Notes under the pieces: model-generated | Database searches by the model: none | Told to the model about the DNA's origin: nothing | The model's input: the letters and a program-made list of their open reading frames with translations, nothing else | In this document: piece by piece, positions 1 to 5,549 of the stretch | Position numbering within the stretch: the first letter of the stretch is position 1 | How the letters are laid out: every line of letters begins with the position of its first letter | Assembly: GCA_025355115.1 (NCBI GenBank) | Contig: JANXLO010000428.1 | Location: forward strand, 1-6,067 | Direction: 5' to 3' | DNA: 6,067 nt | From: Chthonomonadaceae bacterium | GTDB lineage: Bacteria > Armatimonadota > Chthonomonadetes > Chthonomonadales > Chthonomonadaceae | Position numbers and translations under genes: made by a program

Positions 1-8
1 AGTGCAGA

Positions 9-1088
9 ATGAGTGAACTCAATTTCGATCTGCTCAAGCGGATTTGCGAAACCCCGGGAATTCCGAGCCGTGAAGAGGCCATTCGGAGGCTGGTGATCGA
101 GGAGCTTCGGCCCCTGTGCGACACCCTCGAGGTAGACGTGATGGGCAACGTCATCGCCTTCAAGAAGGGCGCGAGCGATGGGCCACGGGTGATGATCGCG
201 GCTCACCTCGATGAGATTGGCTTCATGGTCAAGCACATCGACGATAAGGGCTTCCTTCGACTGCTTCCCATTGGGGGCTGGGATCCTCGCGCGATGGTCG
301 CGCAGAGGGTGCTGGTTCAGGGCTTTGCGGGACAGACCCTACGTGGAACACTCATGCCCGGCACGAAGCCCACCCACCTGCTCACCGCCGAGGAGATGAA
401 CAAATCCCCGAAGATCGAGGAGTTTTTCGTCGACCTCGGGCTGCCGGGTGACAAGGTGAAGAGCCTCGTCGAACAGGGCGATATGGTGACGATGGACAGA
501 ACGGCGGAGCGCGTCGGAGACACAGTCGTCAGCAAAACCCTGGACGATCGCCTGAGCGTATTCATCCTCATAGAGACTCTGCGCAGGCTAAAAGACACTC
601 CCATAAAAGCCAGCATTCTCGCGGTCGCCACGACGCAGGAAGAGGTCGGGCTGCGCGGCGCGACAACTGCGGCGTACGCTCTGCGGCCAGACATCGGCAT
701 CGCCCTCGACGTCACGTTGGCCGTCGATCTGCCCGGCGTTCCCGAGCCCGATCAGGTGACGCAGCTAGGCAAAGGCGCGGCGATCAAAATCGTGGACTCG
801 TCGCTGCTCTGCCATCCGAAGCTCGTCCGGCACTTCCGAGACGTAGCGGAGGCCAACAGCATCAAATATCAATTGGAAATTCTGCCCAGAGGCGGCACGG
901 ACGCAGGGGGCATACAGCGGAGCCGGGGAGGTGTTCCTTCCTTCACGCTCTCGATACCTACCCGTTACATCCACACGGTCAATGAGATGGCGCACGTGGA
1001 CGATATTCAGGCCGCAATCGATCTCCTCGCCGCCTACCTGCCCGAGGCGCACACGCGCAGCTACGGGTATGCGGAAGAAGCGAAATAG
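9..1088 (+). CDS. M42-family metallo-aminopeptidase (glutamyl aminopeptidase/TET-like)
   Basis: This gene encodes a 359-residue cytosolic enzyme of peptidase family M42, whose members remove N-terminal residues from peptides using two metal ions and often form large tetrahedral (TET) particles. Seen in the sequence: AAHLDEIGFMV at 64-74 (metal ligand H66, with D68), TLDDR at 177-181 (the bridging Asp is in this D179-D180 pair), TQEEVGLRGA at 209-218 (E211/E212, catalytic base and ligand), ALDVT at 232-236 (D234) and RYIHT at 319-323 (H322). The full ligand set is therefore present and the protein should be active. IGGWDPR at 88-94 and the segment around KPTHLL at 120-125 are also typical of the family. 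Length is normal (about 340-360). The reading frame stays open to the left edge, but the N-terminus MSELNFDLLKRICETPG matches a family start, so ATG at 9 is preferred; its ribosome site lies mostly outside the window. Relatives are often mislabelled endoglucanase (CelM) or FrvX. Substrate preference cannot be read from the sequence. It is probably co-transcribed with the transporter 26 bases downstream. Confidence 0.93.
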   Translation: MSELNFDLLKRICETPGIPSREEAIRRLVIEELRPLCDTLEVDVMGNVIAFKKGASDGPRVMIAAHLDEIGFMVKHIDDKGFLRLLPIGGWDPRAMVAQRVLVQGFAGQTLRGTLMPGTKPTHLLTAEEMNKSPKIEEFFVDLGLPGDKVKSLVEQGDMVTMDRTAERVGDTVVSKTLDDRLSVFILIETLRRLKDTPIKASILAVATTQEEVGLRGATTAAYALRPDIGIALDVTLAVDLPGVPEPDQVTQLGKGAAIKIVDSSLLCHPKLVRHFRDVAEANSIKYQLEILPRGGTDAGGIQRSRGGVPSFTLSIPTRYIHTVNEMAHVDDIQAAIDLLAAYLPEAHTRSYGYAEEAK

Positions 1089-1114
1089 GACTTCGAGTAG
1101 AGATTAATCTTCTA

Positions 1115-2452
1115 ATGGAAGGCCGGGAGGCAACGTTGCCGGAAGTGGAAATCGCGGACGTAAAGGCGGTAGCGGTGGAGCCGTTGGCGGGAAGCACCGG
1201 AGCGCGCAGCCTGCCAAGCCTGGCTCTGTTGATGGGGCTGGGCTGGCTCGGGACGAACCTGGGCATCGCCATCGCAGATCTGCCTATGAGGTTTTTGCTG
1301 AAGGATCAGCTGCACTGCACAGCGGTAGCGGTCTCCGCGTTTTTTGCGCTCGGCGCCTTCACCAACTACATCAAGCCGCTCGCGGGTCTGCTAGTCGACA
1401 GTGTGCCGCTATTTGGTACTCGTCGTCGTTGGTATCTCATCGGCAGCCTGCTAGCCTCTGGGATTCTCTGGCTGCTGCTCGCCCTCGTTCCGCGCACTTA
1501 CAACATCCTCCTTATCACCTACGCGGCCCTCTACCTGACTATTGTCTTCACAAGCACATCGCTGGGCGGGGTCATGGTCGAGGTCGGAGCTCGGTTTCAG
1601 GCGGCGGGCCGACTGACGGCGCAGCGCATTGGAGCTTTTCGACTCGCCAGTCTGCTCGGCGGACCAATTGGCGGCTATTTGGCGTCGGCTCCGTTTATAG
1701 TCGCCATCAGCATCACCTCGTTCCTGCATCTCATCCTGGTGCCGCTCTACTTCTTCGGGCTTCCCGAGGCAAAAACCGCCCGACTCAACCACTCGGTGCC
1801 CAGGGAGGCGGCAGCTCAGTTTCGTACTCTCATGCGGTCGACGACCCTGCTGAGCGCGGCGGGCATGATCTTCCTCATTGCAGCCTCTCCCGGCTTTGGA
1901 ACGCCGTTGCTCTTCTACCAGACCAACACCCTGCAGTTCTCGAAGCAGTTCGTTGGCTCGCTCGTATTTGTCGCCGCCGCGGCGGGCCTGCTGACCACCT
2001 TCATATACTTCGCGGCCTGCCGCAAGCTGAGTTTGCGCTTTCTTATCGGTGGCAGCATCGTAGTTCATGCGATTGGGACAGTATTCTATCTCCACTATCA
2101 CAACCAGTCCTCAGCCATTGTCATCACGGCAATCAGCGGCATGACGGGAACATTGGCGATGCTTCCAGTCTACGATTTGGCGGCTCGCGCCACCCCTAAG
2201 GGCAGCGAAGCTATCGGTTACGCCGTCATGATGAGCGTGTGGAACTTCACCAACGCCCTATCGGATTGGGCCGGCTCCGCGCTCTTCTCACGATTTCACT
2301 ACACCTTCCGAGAGCTCGTCTGGGTTAACGCGGGAACGACACTGCTCGTCCTTCTCGTGGTGCCATTCCTTCCGCGAGATCTCATGTCGCGTCGTGACGG
2401 AGGATCAAACCCGATCCCACCGGCCGGGCTTTCGCCCGCACCTGATAAGTGA
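1115..2452 (+). CDS. 12-TM MFS transporter of the BT1/folate-biopterin transporter type
   Basis: This gene encodes a 445-residue inner-membrane transporter. About 12 hydrophobic segments are visible, starting near residue 34 and ending near 419, with a hydrophilic N-terminal tail of about 30 residues and a Pro/Gly-rich C-terminal tail (426-445). The strongest family clue is NYIKPLAGLLVDSVPLFGTRRRWYL at 84-108, split as IKPLAGLLVD (86-95) and PLFGTRRRWYL (98-108). It matches the KPxxGxxxDxxPxxGxRRRxYL signature of the BT1 family. FYQTNTLQFSKQFVGSL (267-283) and the segment 354-390, including EAIGYAVMMSVWNFTNALSD, also fit. BT1 proteins carry folates, pterins or other organic anions in protozoa, plants and cyanobacteria; the substrate here is unknown. 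The ATG at 1115 has only a weak purine-rich site (GTAGAGAT about 10 bases upstream). An in-frame GTG at 1145 is the main alternative and would remove ten hydrophilic residues. Close spacing after the M42 gene suggests an operon. A generic sugar or drug MFS label is possible but fits less well. Confidence 0.8.
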   Translation: MEGREATLPEVEIADVKAVAVEPLAGSTGARSLPSLALLMGLGWLGTNLGIAIADLPMRFLLKDQLHCTAVAVSAFFALGAFTNYIKPLAGLLVDSVPLFGTRRRWYLIGSLLASGILWLLLALVPRTYNILLITYAALYLTIVFTSTSLGGVMVEVGARFQAAGRLTAQRIGAFRLASLLGGPIGGYLASAPFIVAISITSFLHLILVPLYFFGLPEAKTARLNHSVPREAAAQFRTLMRSTTLLSAAGMIFLIAASPGFGTPLLFYQTNTLQFSKQFVGSLVFVAAAAGLLTTFIYFAACRKLSLRFLIGGSIVVHAIGTVFYLHYHNQSSAIVITAISGMTGTLAMLPVYDLAARATPKGSEAIGYAVMMSVWNFTNALSDWAGSALFSRFHYTFRELVWVNAGTTLLVLLVVPFLPRDLMSRRDGGSNPIPPAGLSPAPDK

Positions 2453-2535
2453 ACCGACGGGCGATGCTGTTCGTATGAGGTCTGTGATCACTGTCAGAGG
2501 AATCGCCGAATTTCCTTTCCTCTACAGGCAACAGC

Positions 2536-2540
2536 AGGAG
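2536..2540 (+). promoter_or_regulatory. Ribosome-binding site of the MATE gene
   Basis: AGGAG lies four bases before the ATG at 2545. Spacing is on the short side, but this is the only good site in the region and it decides the start. Choosing it gives the MATE protein an unusually long hydrophilic N-terminal tail. The next in-frame GTG (2599) has no comparable site upstream. Confidence 0.6.
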
Positions 2541-2544
2541 TCAG

Positions 2545-4068
2545 ATGTCCACCCCGCCGCACAAAATCCTCGATGTCGAGACAGAATCCGCGTTTGAAGT
2601 GCCCTCTGACGAAGCAGAGCATCAGCACCCATTCAGGAGTACTGAGCACGAGGTTTGCCAGGAAGCTAGTCCTTTATCATCCCCGGATGCCGCCATCATT
2701 GCTCTTGCGCCCCTGACTCGCCGTGACATTCACAATCAGGTTTGGACTCTCGCGTGGCCCTCCGTCCTGACGATGTTACTCCAGACTTTCAACAGTCTGA
2801 TGGACGTTTTTTTTGTTGGACATTTGCCGAACGGAGCTGCTTCTTTGGCGGCGACGGGGGTGGGGGGCAGCATTATCTTTCTGCTCATCTCGCTCGCGAT
2901 GGGTGTTTCTGTCGGCACAACTGCGCTGGTGGCTCGTTTCACTGGTGCAAAGGAGCCGGAGCAGGCAGTCATGGCGACCGGGCAATCGCTCACGCTCAGC
3001 TTCGTCCTGGCCCTGGTGTTCGGCACACTCACCTACCTGGGCCGTGGTCAGATGGTCGCTCTGATGCTCGACCCGCAACGCAGTCCAGAGTCCGTCCGAC
3101 TCTGTGTCCAGTTCCTCGGAGCTGCTCTGACCTGTGCCTTGCCGCTTTTCGTAATGAACGCGCTTATGGGTGCATTTCGCGGTCTTGGCGACACGCGCAC
3201 TCCTATGCTGATCACATGCGTGACCATCGCTGTCCATATCACGGGAAACGCGGTTCTGATCTACGGCAAGTTTGGCTTCCCCAGCCTTGGTGTTCAGGGC
3301 GCGGGGATCGCGCTCTCCTCCTCTGTCTGGATCGGGTGCCTGCTCTACCTCTACACCATTCTGAAGCACTCCTCTCTGCGCGGGATGCTGCATCGGCATC
3401 ATCTCCGGCTGACCTCAGAATGGGCGTGGCGCATTCTGCGGATAGGCATCCCTGCCGCGCTGCAGGCGCTCATCCGCAACCTGGGCATGATGTCCTTCAC
3501 AGGACTGCTGGCGCGCACTGTCGAAGGCTCGGCAGGAGTCGCAGCGATGCAGATCGGATTCAGGGCCGAGGGAATCGCCTTCATGCCCGGCTTCGGCTAC
3601 AGCGTGGCTGCTGCTGCACTGGTGGGGCAGAGCCTGGGTGCGAAGGACACGGAGAGGGCGGAACGGTACGCCTGGGCCGCATCGATTCAGTCAGTCGCTG
3701 TCATGACGTTCATGGCCGTGGTATTCTTTGCGTTTGCGGCTCCTCTCACGAGGCTCTTCACGCACGACCCAACGGTACTACGGCTAGGATCCGACTATCT
3801 CCGCATCAACGCCTTCAGTGAGCCGTTTCTTGGCATCTCGATGGTGCTGATCGGCGCTCTCCAGGGGGCAGGGGACACCATACGCCCCACCTTCATCACT
3901 CTGTTCACGATGTGGGCTCTGCGGTTGCCTTTGGCCTATTTTCTCATGTTCACGCTGCATCTCAACACGCATGGCGCGTGGCTATCCGTCTGCCTGTCGA
4001 CGATTATCGGCGGGTTCATGACCTATGCTCTCTTCCGCTCCGGCTCCTGGAAACGAATCAAAGTCTGA
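2545..4068 (+). CDS. MATE-family efflux transporter (NorM/DinF-like)
   Basis: This gene encodes a 507-residue inner-membrane antiporter of the MATE family, which exports drugs, toxins or metabolites in exchange for H+ or Na+. Twelve hydrophobic segments are visible between about residues 67 and 497. The two-lobe symmetry of the family is plain: GAFRGLGDTRTPM at 209-221 after TM4 is matched by GALQGAGDTIRPT at 437-449 after TM10. The WP pair at 71-72 at the start of TM1, and VGTTALVARFTGAK (123-136) mirrored by AAALVGQSLGAK (356-367), are further family marks. Unusual is a hydrophilic tail of about 65 residues before TM1, rich in Glu, His and Ser; most MATE proteins begin 10-20 residues before TM1. 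The ATG at 2545 is supported by AGGAG just upstream, and no later ATG occurs before residue 77, inside TM1. It lies 92 bases after the BT1-type gene on the same strand. I see no convincing terminator after it, so readthrough into the rplJ leader is possible. Substrate is unknown. Confidence 0.93.
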   Translation: MSTPPHKILDVETESAFEVPSDEAEHQHPFRSTEHEVCQEASPLSSPDAAIIALAPLTRRDIHNQVWTLAWPSVLTMLLQTFNSLMDVFFVGHLPNGAASLAATGVGGSIIFLLISLAMGVSVGTTALVARFTGAKEPEQAVMATGQSLTLSFVLALVFGTLTYLGRGQMVALMLDPQRSPESVRLCVQFLGAALTCALPLFVMNALMGAFRGLGDTRTPMLITCVTIAVHITGNAVLIYGKFGFPSLGVQGAGIALSSSVWIGCLLYLYTILKHSSLRGMLHRHHLRLTSEWAWRILRIGIPAALQALIRNLGMMSFTGLLARTVEGSAGVAAMQIGFRAEGIAFMPGFGYSVAAAALVGQSLGAKDTERAERYAWAASIQSVAVMTFMAVVFFAFAAPLTRLFTHDPTVLRLGSDYLRINAFSEPFLGISMVLIGALQGAGDTIRPTFITLFTMWALRLPLAYFLMFTLHLNTHGAWLSVCLSTIIGGFMTYALFRSGSWKRIKV

Positions 4069-4098
4069 ATAGTGGCTCCTGTATTTTTAGCCCAAGCC

Positions 4099-4127
4099 TT
4101 GACAGAGCTAGCAAGCCGTGGCATAAT
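4099..4127 (+). promoter_or_regulatory. Sigma-70-type promoter of rplJL
   Basis: TTGACA at 4099-4104 is a perfect -35 box. CATAAT at 4122-4127 matches five of six bases of the -10 consensus, and the spacer is exactly 17 bases. Transcription should start near 4134, giving an untranslated leader of about 260 bases before rplJ. It sits just downstream of the MATE gene and just upstream of an L10-type leader, which is where the rplJL promoter is expected. The strong match suits a highly expressed ribosomal operon. Confidence 0.85.
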
Positions 4128-4145
4128 AGCTCCTGTCAATCACAT

Positions 4146-4160
4146 AGCGAATGCTTCGCT
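4146..4160 (+). other. 5'-end hairpin of the rplJL transcript
   Basis: AGCGAA (4146-4151) pairs perfectly with TTCGCT (4155-4160) around a three-base loop. It would begin about 12 bases into the predicted transcript. It could stabilise the RNA 5' end or belong to the L10 leader fold. No function is shown by sequence alone. Confidence 0.4.
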
Positions 4161-4161
4161 C

Positions 4162-4270
4162 ACCGCAGACAGCCGGTGTCCGGACTGCACAGTCGGACTT
4201 AAATCCATTGGGAGCCTGCCGAGGTCGAGTCGAATCCTACATTGAGAGTGTGGTCAGGGAACGCCCTGCC
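4162..4270 (+). ncRNA. L10-type ribosomal protein leader (cis-regulatory RNA)
   Basis: This untranslated RNA segment resembles the L10 leader family, in which the L10-L12 complex binds its own mRNA to reduce expression. The key mark is GCCTGCCGAGGT at 4214-4225, preceded by TTAAATCC at 4199-4206; this pairing of motifs is typical of L10 leaders in several phyla. An apical stem is clear: GTCC (4178-4181) with GGAC (4195-4198), a bulged G at 4182, then GACT (4183-4186) with AGTC (4191-4194) around GCAC. A lower helix can form between GCCGG (4172-4176) and CCTGC (4215-4219) with one mismatch, and ACC (4162-4164) with GGT (4223-4225). Next comes a tight hairpin, CAGGG (4255-4259) with CCCTG (4264-4268). 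Location between the promoter and rplJ supports the call. The family assignment is from recalled consensus, not a covariance-model search. Confidence 0.8.
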
Positions 4271-4281
4271 GCCGGGATTCG
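4231..4281 (+). promoter_or_regulatory. Candidate antiterminator of the rplJL leader
   Basis: CGAATCC at 4231-4237 is perfectly complementary to GGATTCG at 4275-4281, and a T-G wobble (4238 with 4274) extends the helix to eight pairs. The helix would enclose the small hairpin 4255-4268. It uses bases that the terminator stem needs (4272-4283), so the two folds exclude each other. Its left arm lies six bases after the L10 signature GCCTGCCGAGGT, so bound protein could plausibly block it and favour termination. The pairing is seen directly; the switching role is inferred. Confidence 0.55.
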
Positions 4282-4331
4282 CCGCCGTCTGCGCTTTTCA
4301 GCGCGAAGGGGTGAAGGCCCGGTTTTTGTTT
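4272..4331 (+). terminator. Intrinsic terminator/attenuator in the rplJL leader
   Basis: CCGGG (4272-4276) pairs with CCCGG (4318-4322). After a small internal loop, TTCGCC (4278-4283) pairs with GGTGAA (4310-4315), including one G-T wobble. GCGC (4291-4294) pairs with GCGC (4301-4304) around TTTTCA at the tip. The stem runs straight into TTTTTGTTT (4323-4331), the expected T-tract. Because it lies 65 bases before the rplJ start and after the promoter, it should act as an attenuator rather than as the end of the MATE transcript alone, although it could also stop readthrough from MATE. Confidence 0.7.
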
Positions 4332-4352
4332 GCCGACGCCATCGCCTTTTCC

Positions 4353-4371
4353 CACCGTGCATTTCGCGGTG
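4353..4371 (+). other. Hairpin between attenuator and rplJ ribosome site
   Basis: CACCGTG (4353-4359) pairs with CGCGGTG (4365-4371), including one T-G wobble, around CATTT. It has no T-tract and so is not a terminator. It could help hold the ribosome-binding region in a defined fold. Role unknown. Confidence 0.35.
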
Positions 4372-4376
4372 AACTC

Positions 4377-4396
4377 AGGGAAACGAGAGAGACCCT
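4377..4396 (+). promoter_or_regulatory. rplJ ribosome-binding region inside a small hairpin loop
   Basis: The only Shine-Dalgarno-like stretch is GAGAGAG at 4385-4391, five bases before ATG 4397. It is weak. It is flanked by AGGG (4377-4380) and CCCT (4393-4396), which can form a four-pair stem that ends right at the start codon and leaves GAGAGAG in the loop. This could tune rplJ initiation. The stem is short and may not be stable. Confidence 0.4.
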
Positions 4397-4954
4397 ATGC
4401 CCATAGCAAAGCCAAGCCCAAGAAAAGAACTGGTCGTCTCCGACCTCCGCGAAATCCTCGCGGGCAGTAAAGGGGCGATCCTTACCGACTATCGCGGCCT
4501 CACCGTCGCGGAGATCAGCAAACTGCGACGACAGTTGCGTGACAGCAACGCCGAATATCACATCGTCAAGAATACACTGCTCAAGGTCGCCCTGGGCGGC
4601 AAGTCCAGTCCTGAACTCGACAAGCTGCTCACTGGCCCGACCGCGATAGTATTCGCGATGAACGATGTGGTCGCCCCCGCCAAAGCCGTGCTTGATTTCG
4701 TGACTGCCACGAAGAACAAGCCGGACGTCAGGGTCAAAGGCGGCTGGATCGACGGCAAGGTCTATGACCTCGCCCAGGTCACGGCGCTTTCCAAATTGCC
4801 CACCCGCGAAGTCATCATTTCACAGTTCCTTAGCACACTGAACGCCCCTATCAGCAATTTCATCGGAACACTCGACAGCATTATCAGCGAGTTCGTTCTG
4901 ACGATTGATGCGATTGCCGAACAGAAGGGTGGAGGCTCGGAAGCCGCCGCGTAG
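4397..4954 (+). CDS. rplJ: 50S ribosomal protein L10
   Basis: This gene encodes ribosomal protein L10 (uL10), 185 residues. L10 anchors the L7/L12 dimers to 23S rRNA at the base of the stalk that recruits translation factors, and in many bacteria it represses its own operon. Family marks: DYRGLTVAEISKLRRQLR at 31-48, YHIVKNTLLKVAL at 54-66, the GPTA turn at 80-83, KGGWIDGK at 114-121 and LPTREVI at 134-140. The C-terminal helix carries an 11-residue repeat: ISQF (141-144), ISNF (152-155), ISEF (163-166), then AEQK (174-177). The units after LPTREVIISQF are LSTLNAPISNF, IGTLDSIISEF and VLTIDAIAEQK. This suggests three L12-dimer sites, compared with two in E. coli L10 (165 residues). A short Gly/Ala tail follows. 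ATG 4397 is the natural start because the N-terminus aligns with the family. The gene is preceded by an L10-type leader and followed by rplL after 57 bases. The usual upstream genes rplK and rplA are absent. Confidence 0.98.
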   Translation: MPIAKPSPRKELVVSDLREILAGSKGAILTDYRGLTVAEISKLRRQLRDSNAEYHIVKNTLLKVALGGKSSPELDKLLTGPTAIVFAMNDVVAPAKAVLDFVTATKNKPDVRVKGGWIDGKVYDLAQVTALSKLPTREVIISQFLSTLNAPISNFIGTLDSIISEFVLTIDAIAEQKGGGSEAAA

Positions 4955-4995
4955 AGCCGCCTGTTCAACTCACTGCCCGCATTCTTTTCCGCATG

Positions 4996-5001
4996 AAGGA
5001 G
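4996..5001 (+). promoter_or_regulatory. Strong ribosome-binding site of rplL
   Basis: AAGGAG stands ten bases before ATG 5012. It is clearly better than the site of rplJ. As L12 is needed in several copies per L10, this difference in initiation strength within the same mRNA makes sense. Confidence 0.75.
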
Positions 5002-5011
5002 AAACCGATCC

Positions 5012-5410
5012 ATGCCGCCATTAAGCAATGACGAGATCGTCGAAGCGATCAAATCCAAATCCGTTCTGGAACTGTCCGAACTGTCCAAGCAACTGCAGGA
5101 AGTTTTCGGCGTAACCCCCTCCGCTGGCGTCGCGATGGCCGCGCCTGCTGCCGGCGGTGGAGCCGCTGCGCCCGTGGCTGACGAAGCCCCCACGAGTTTC
5201 GATGTCGTGATGTCTTCCTTCGGTGAGAAGAAGATCAACGTAATCAAGGTCGTGCGCGAGATCACCGGCCTCGGTCTGAAGGAAGCCAAAGACCTGGTCG
5301 AGGGAGTTCCCTCCAAGATCAAGGAAGGCCTCAACGCCGACGATGCCAAGGCTCTCAAAGAGAAGCTCGAAGGCGAAGGCGCGTCAGCGGACATCAAGCC
5401 CGCAGGCTAG
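5012..5410 (+). CDS. rplL: 50S ribosomal protein L7/L12
   Basis: This gene encodes the stalk protein L7/L12 (bL12), 132 residues, present in several copies per ribosome and needed to recruit EF-Tu, EF-G and other factors. Three parts are visible. The N-terminal dimerisation and L10-binding helices span about 3-33 (LSNDEIVEAIKSKSVLELSE and following). A flexible Ala/Gly/Pro hinge covers about 37-60 (AMAAPAAGGGAAAP). The globular C-terminal domain covers about 61-129, with the near-invariant core KINVIKVVREITGLGLKEAK at 74-93. Length is slightly above the usual 120-130, because of a short ADIKPAG end. No frameshift or odd residue is seen. It is transcribed with rplJ and ends in front of a strong hairpin. 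rpoB, the usual next gene, is not present; lexA converges instead. Confidence 0.98.
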   Translation: MPPLSNDEIVEAIKSKSVLELSELSKQLQEVFGVTPSAGVAMAAPAAGGGAAAPVADEAPTSFDVVMSSFGEKKINVIKVVREITGLGLKEAKDLVEGVPSKIKEGLNADDAKALKEKLEGEGASADIKPAG

Positions 5411-5466
5411 TCGTTCTATCTGGCAAAACAGGCTTAGTGGTATTCACAGGCCCTGCCAAAACAATG

Positions 5467-5502
5467 CAAAGCGCAGGCCACCAAATGGTGGCCTGCGCTT
5501 TG
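5467..5502. terminator. Terminator hairpin between convergent rplL and lexA, probably bidirectional
   Basis: AAAGCGCAGGCCACC (5468-5482) and GGTGGCCTGCGCTTT (5487-5501) are perfect complements around AAAT. A C-G pair at 5467/5502 extends the stem to 16 pairs. On the plus strand the arm ends in TTT followed by GTGTGTAT, so the T-tract is short. On the minus strand the arm also ends in CTTT, followed after GCA by TTGTTTT. The A-rich left end and T-rich right end suit termination in both directions, and the position between converging genes fits. Confidence 0.88.
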
Positions 5503-5549
5503 TGTGTATGTTCGCCCGAGAACGAAGGAGACAGTAGGGACAAGAAGAT

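Noticed and set aside
1451..2101. Minus-strand open frame of 216 codons
   Set aside because: It is antisense to the BT1-type transporter, very rich in Arg, Glu and Gln with no recognisable domain, and has no plausible context. Such frames are common opposite GC-rich genes.
2425..2438. Hairpin CGGGC-TTTC-GCCCG at the end of the BT1-type gene as a terminator
   Set aside because: The stem is only five pairs, lies before the stop codon and has no T-tract.
2742..3821. Long plus-strand open frame of 359 codons
   Set aside because: It runs entirely within the MATE gene in another frame. Its product is rich in Arg, Cys, His and Gly with no domain pattern, while the MATE frame has clear family motifs. 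It is an out-of-frame shadow.
4074..4092. Possible terminator right after MATE (GGCT with AGCC around a T-run)
   Set aside because: The stem is four pairs and the T-run is in the loop, not after the stem.
4151..4372. Plus-strand small frame of 73 codons in the rplJ leader, a possible leader peptide
   Set aside because: There is no ribosome site before its ATG, it runs through the conserved L10-leader helices and the terminator, and its product is Arg-rich and nondescript. The RNA structure explains the sequence better.
4298..4561. Minus-strand open frame over the rplJ leader and start
   Set aside because: It overlaps the structured leader and the L10 start on the opposite strand, and its product has no family features.
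5421..5458. TGGCA with TGCCA stem after rplL
   Set aside because: Five pairs with a 28-base loop and no T-tract. The 16-pair hairpin just downstream is the clear terminator.
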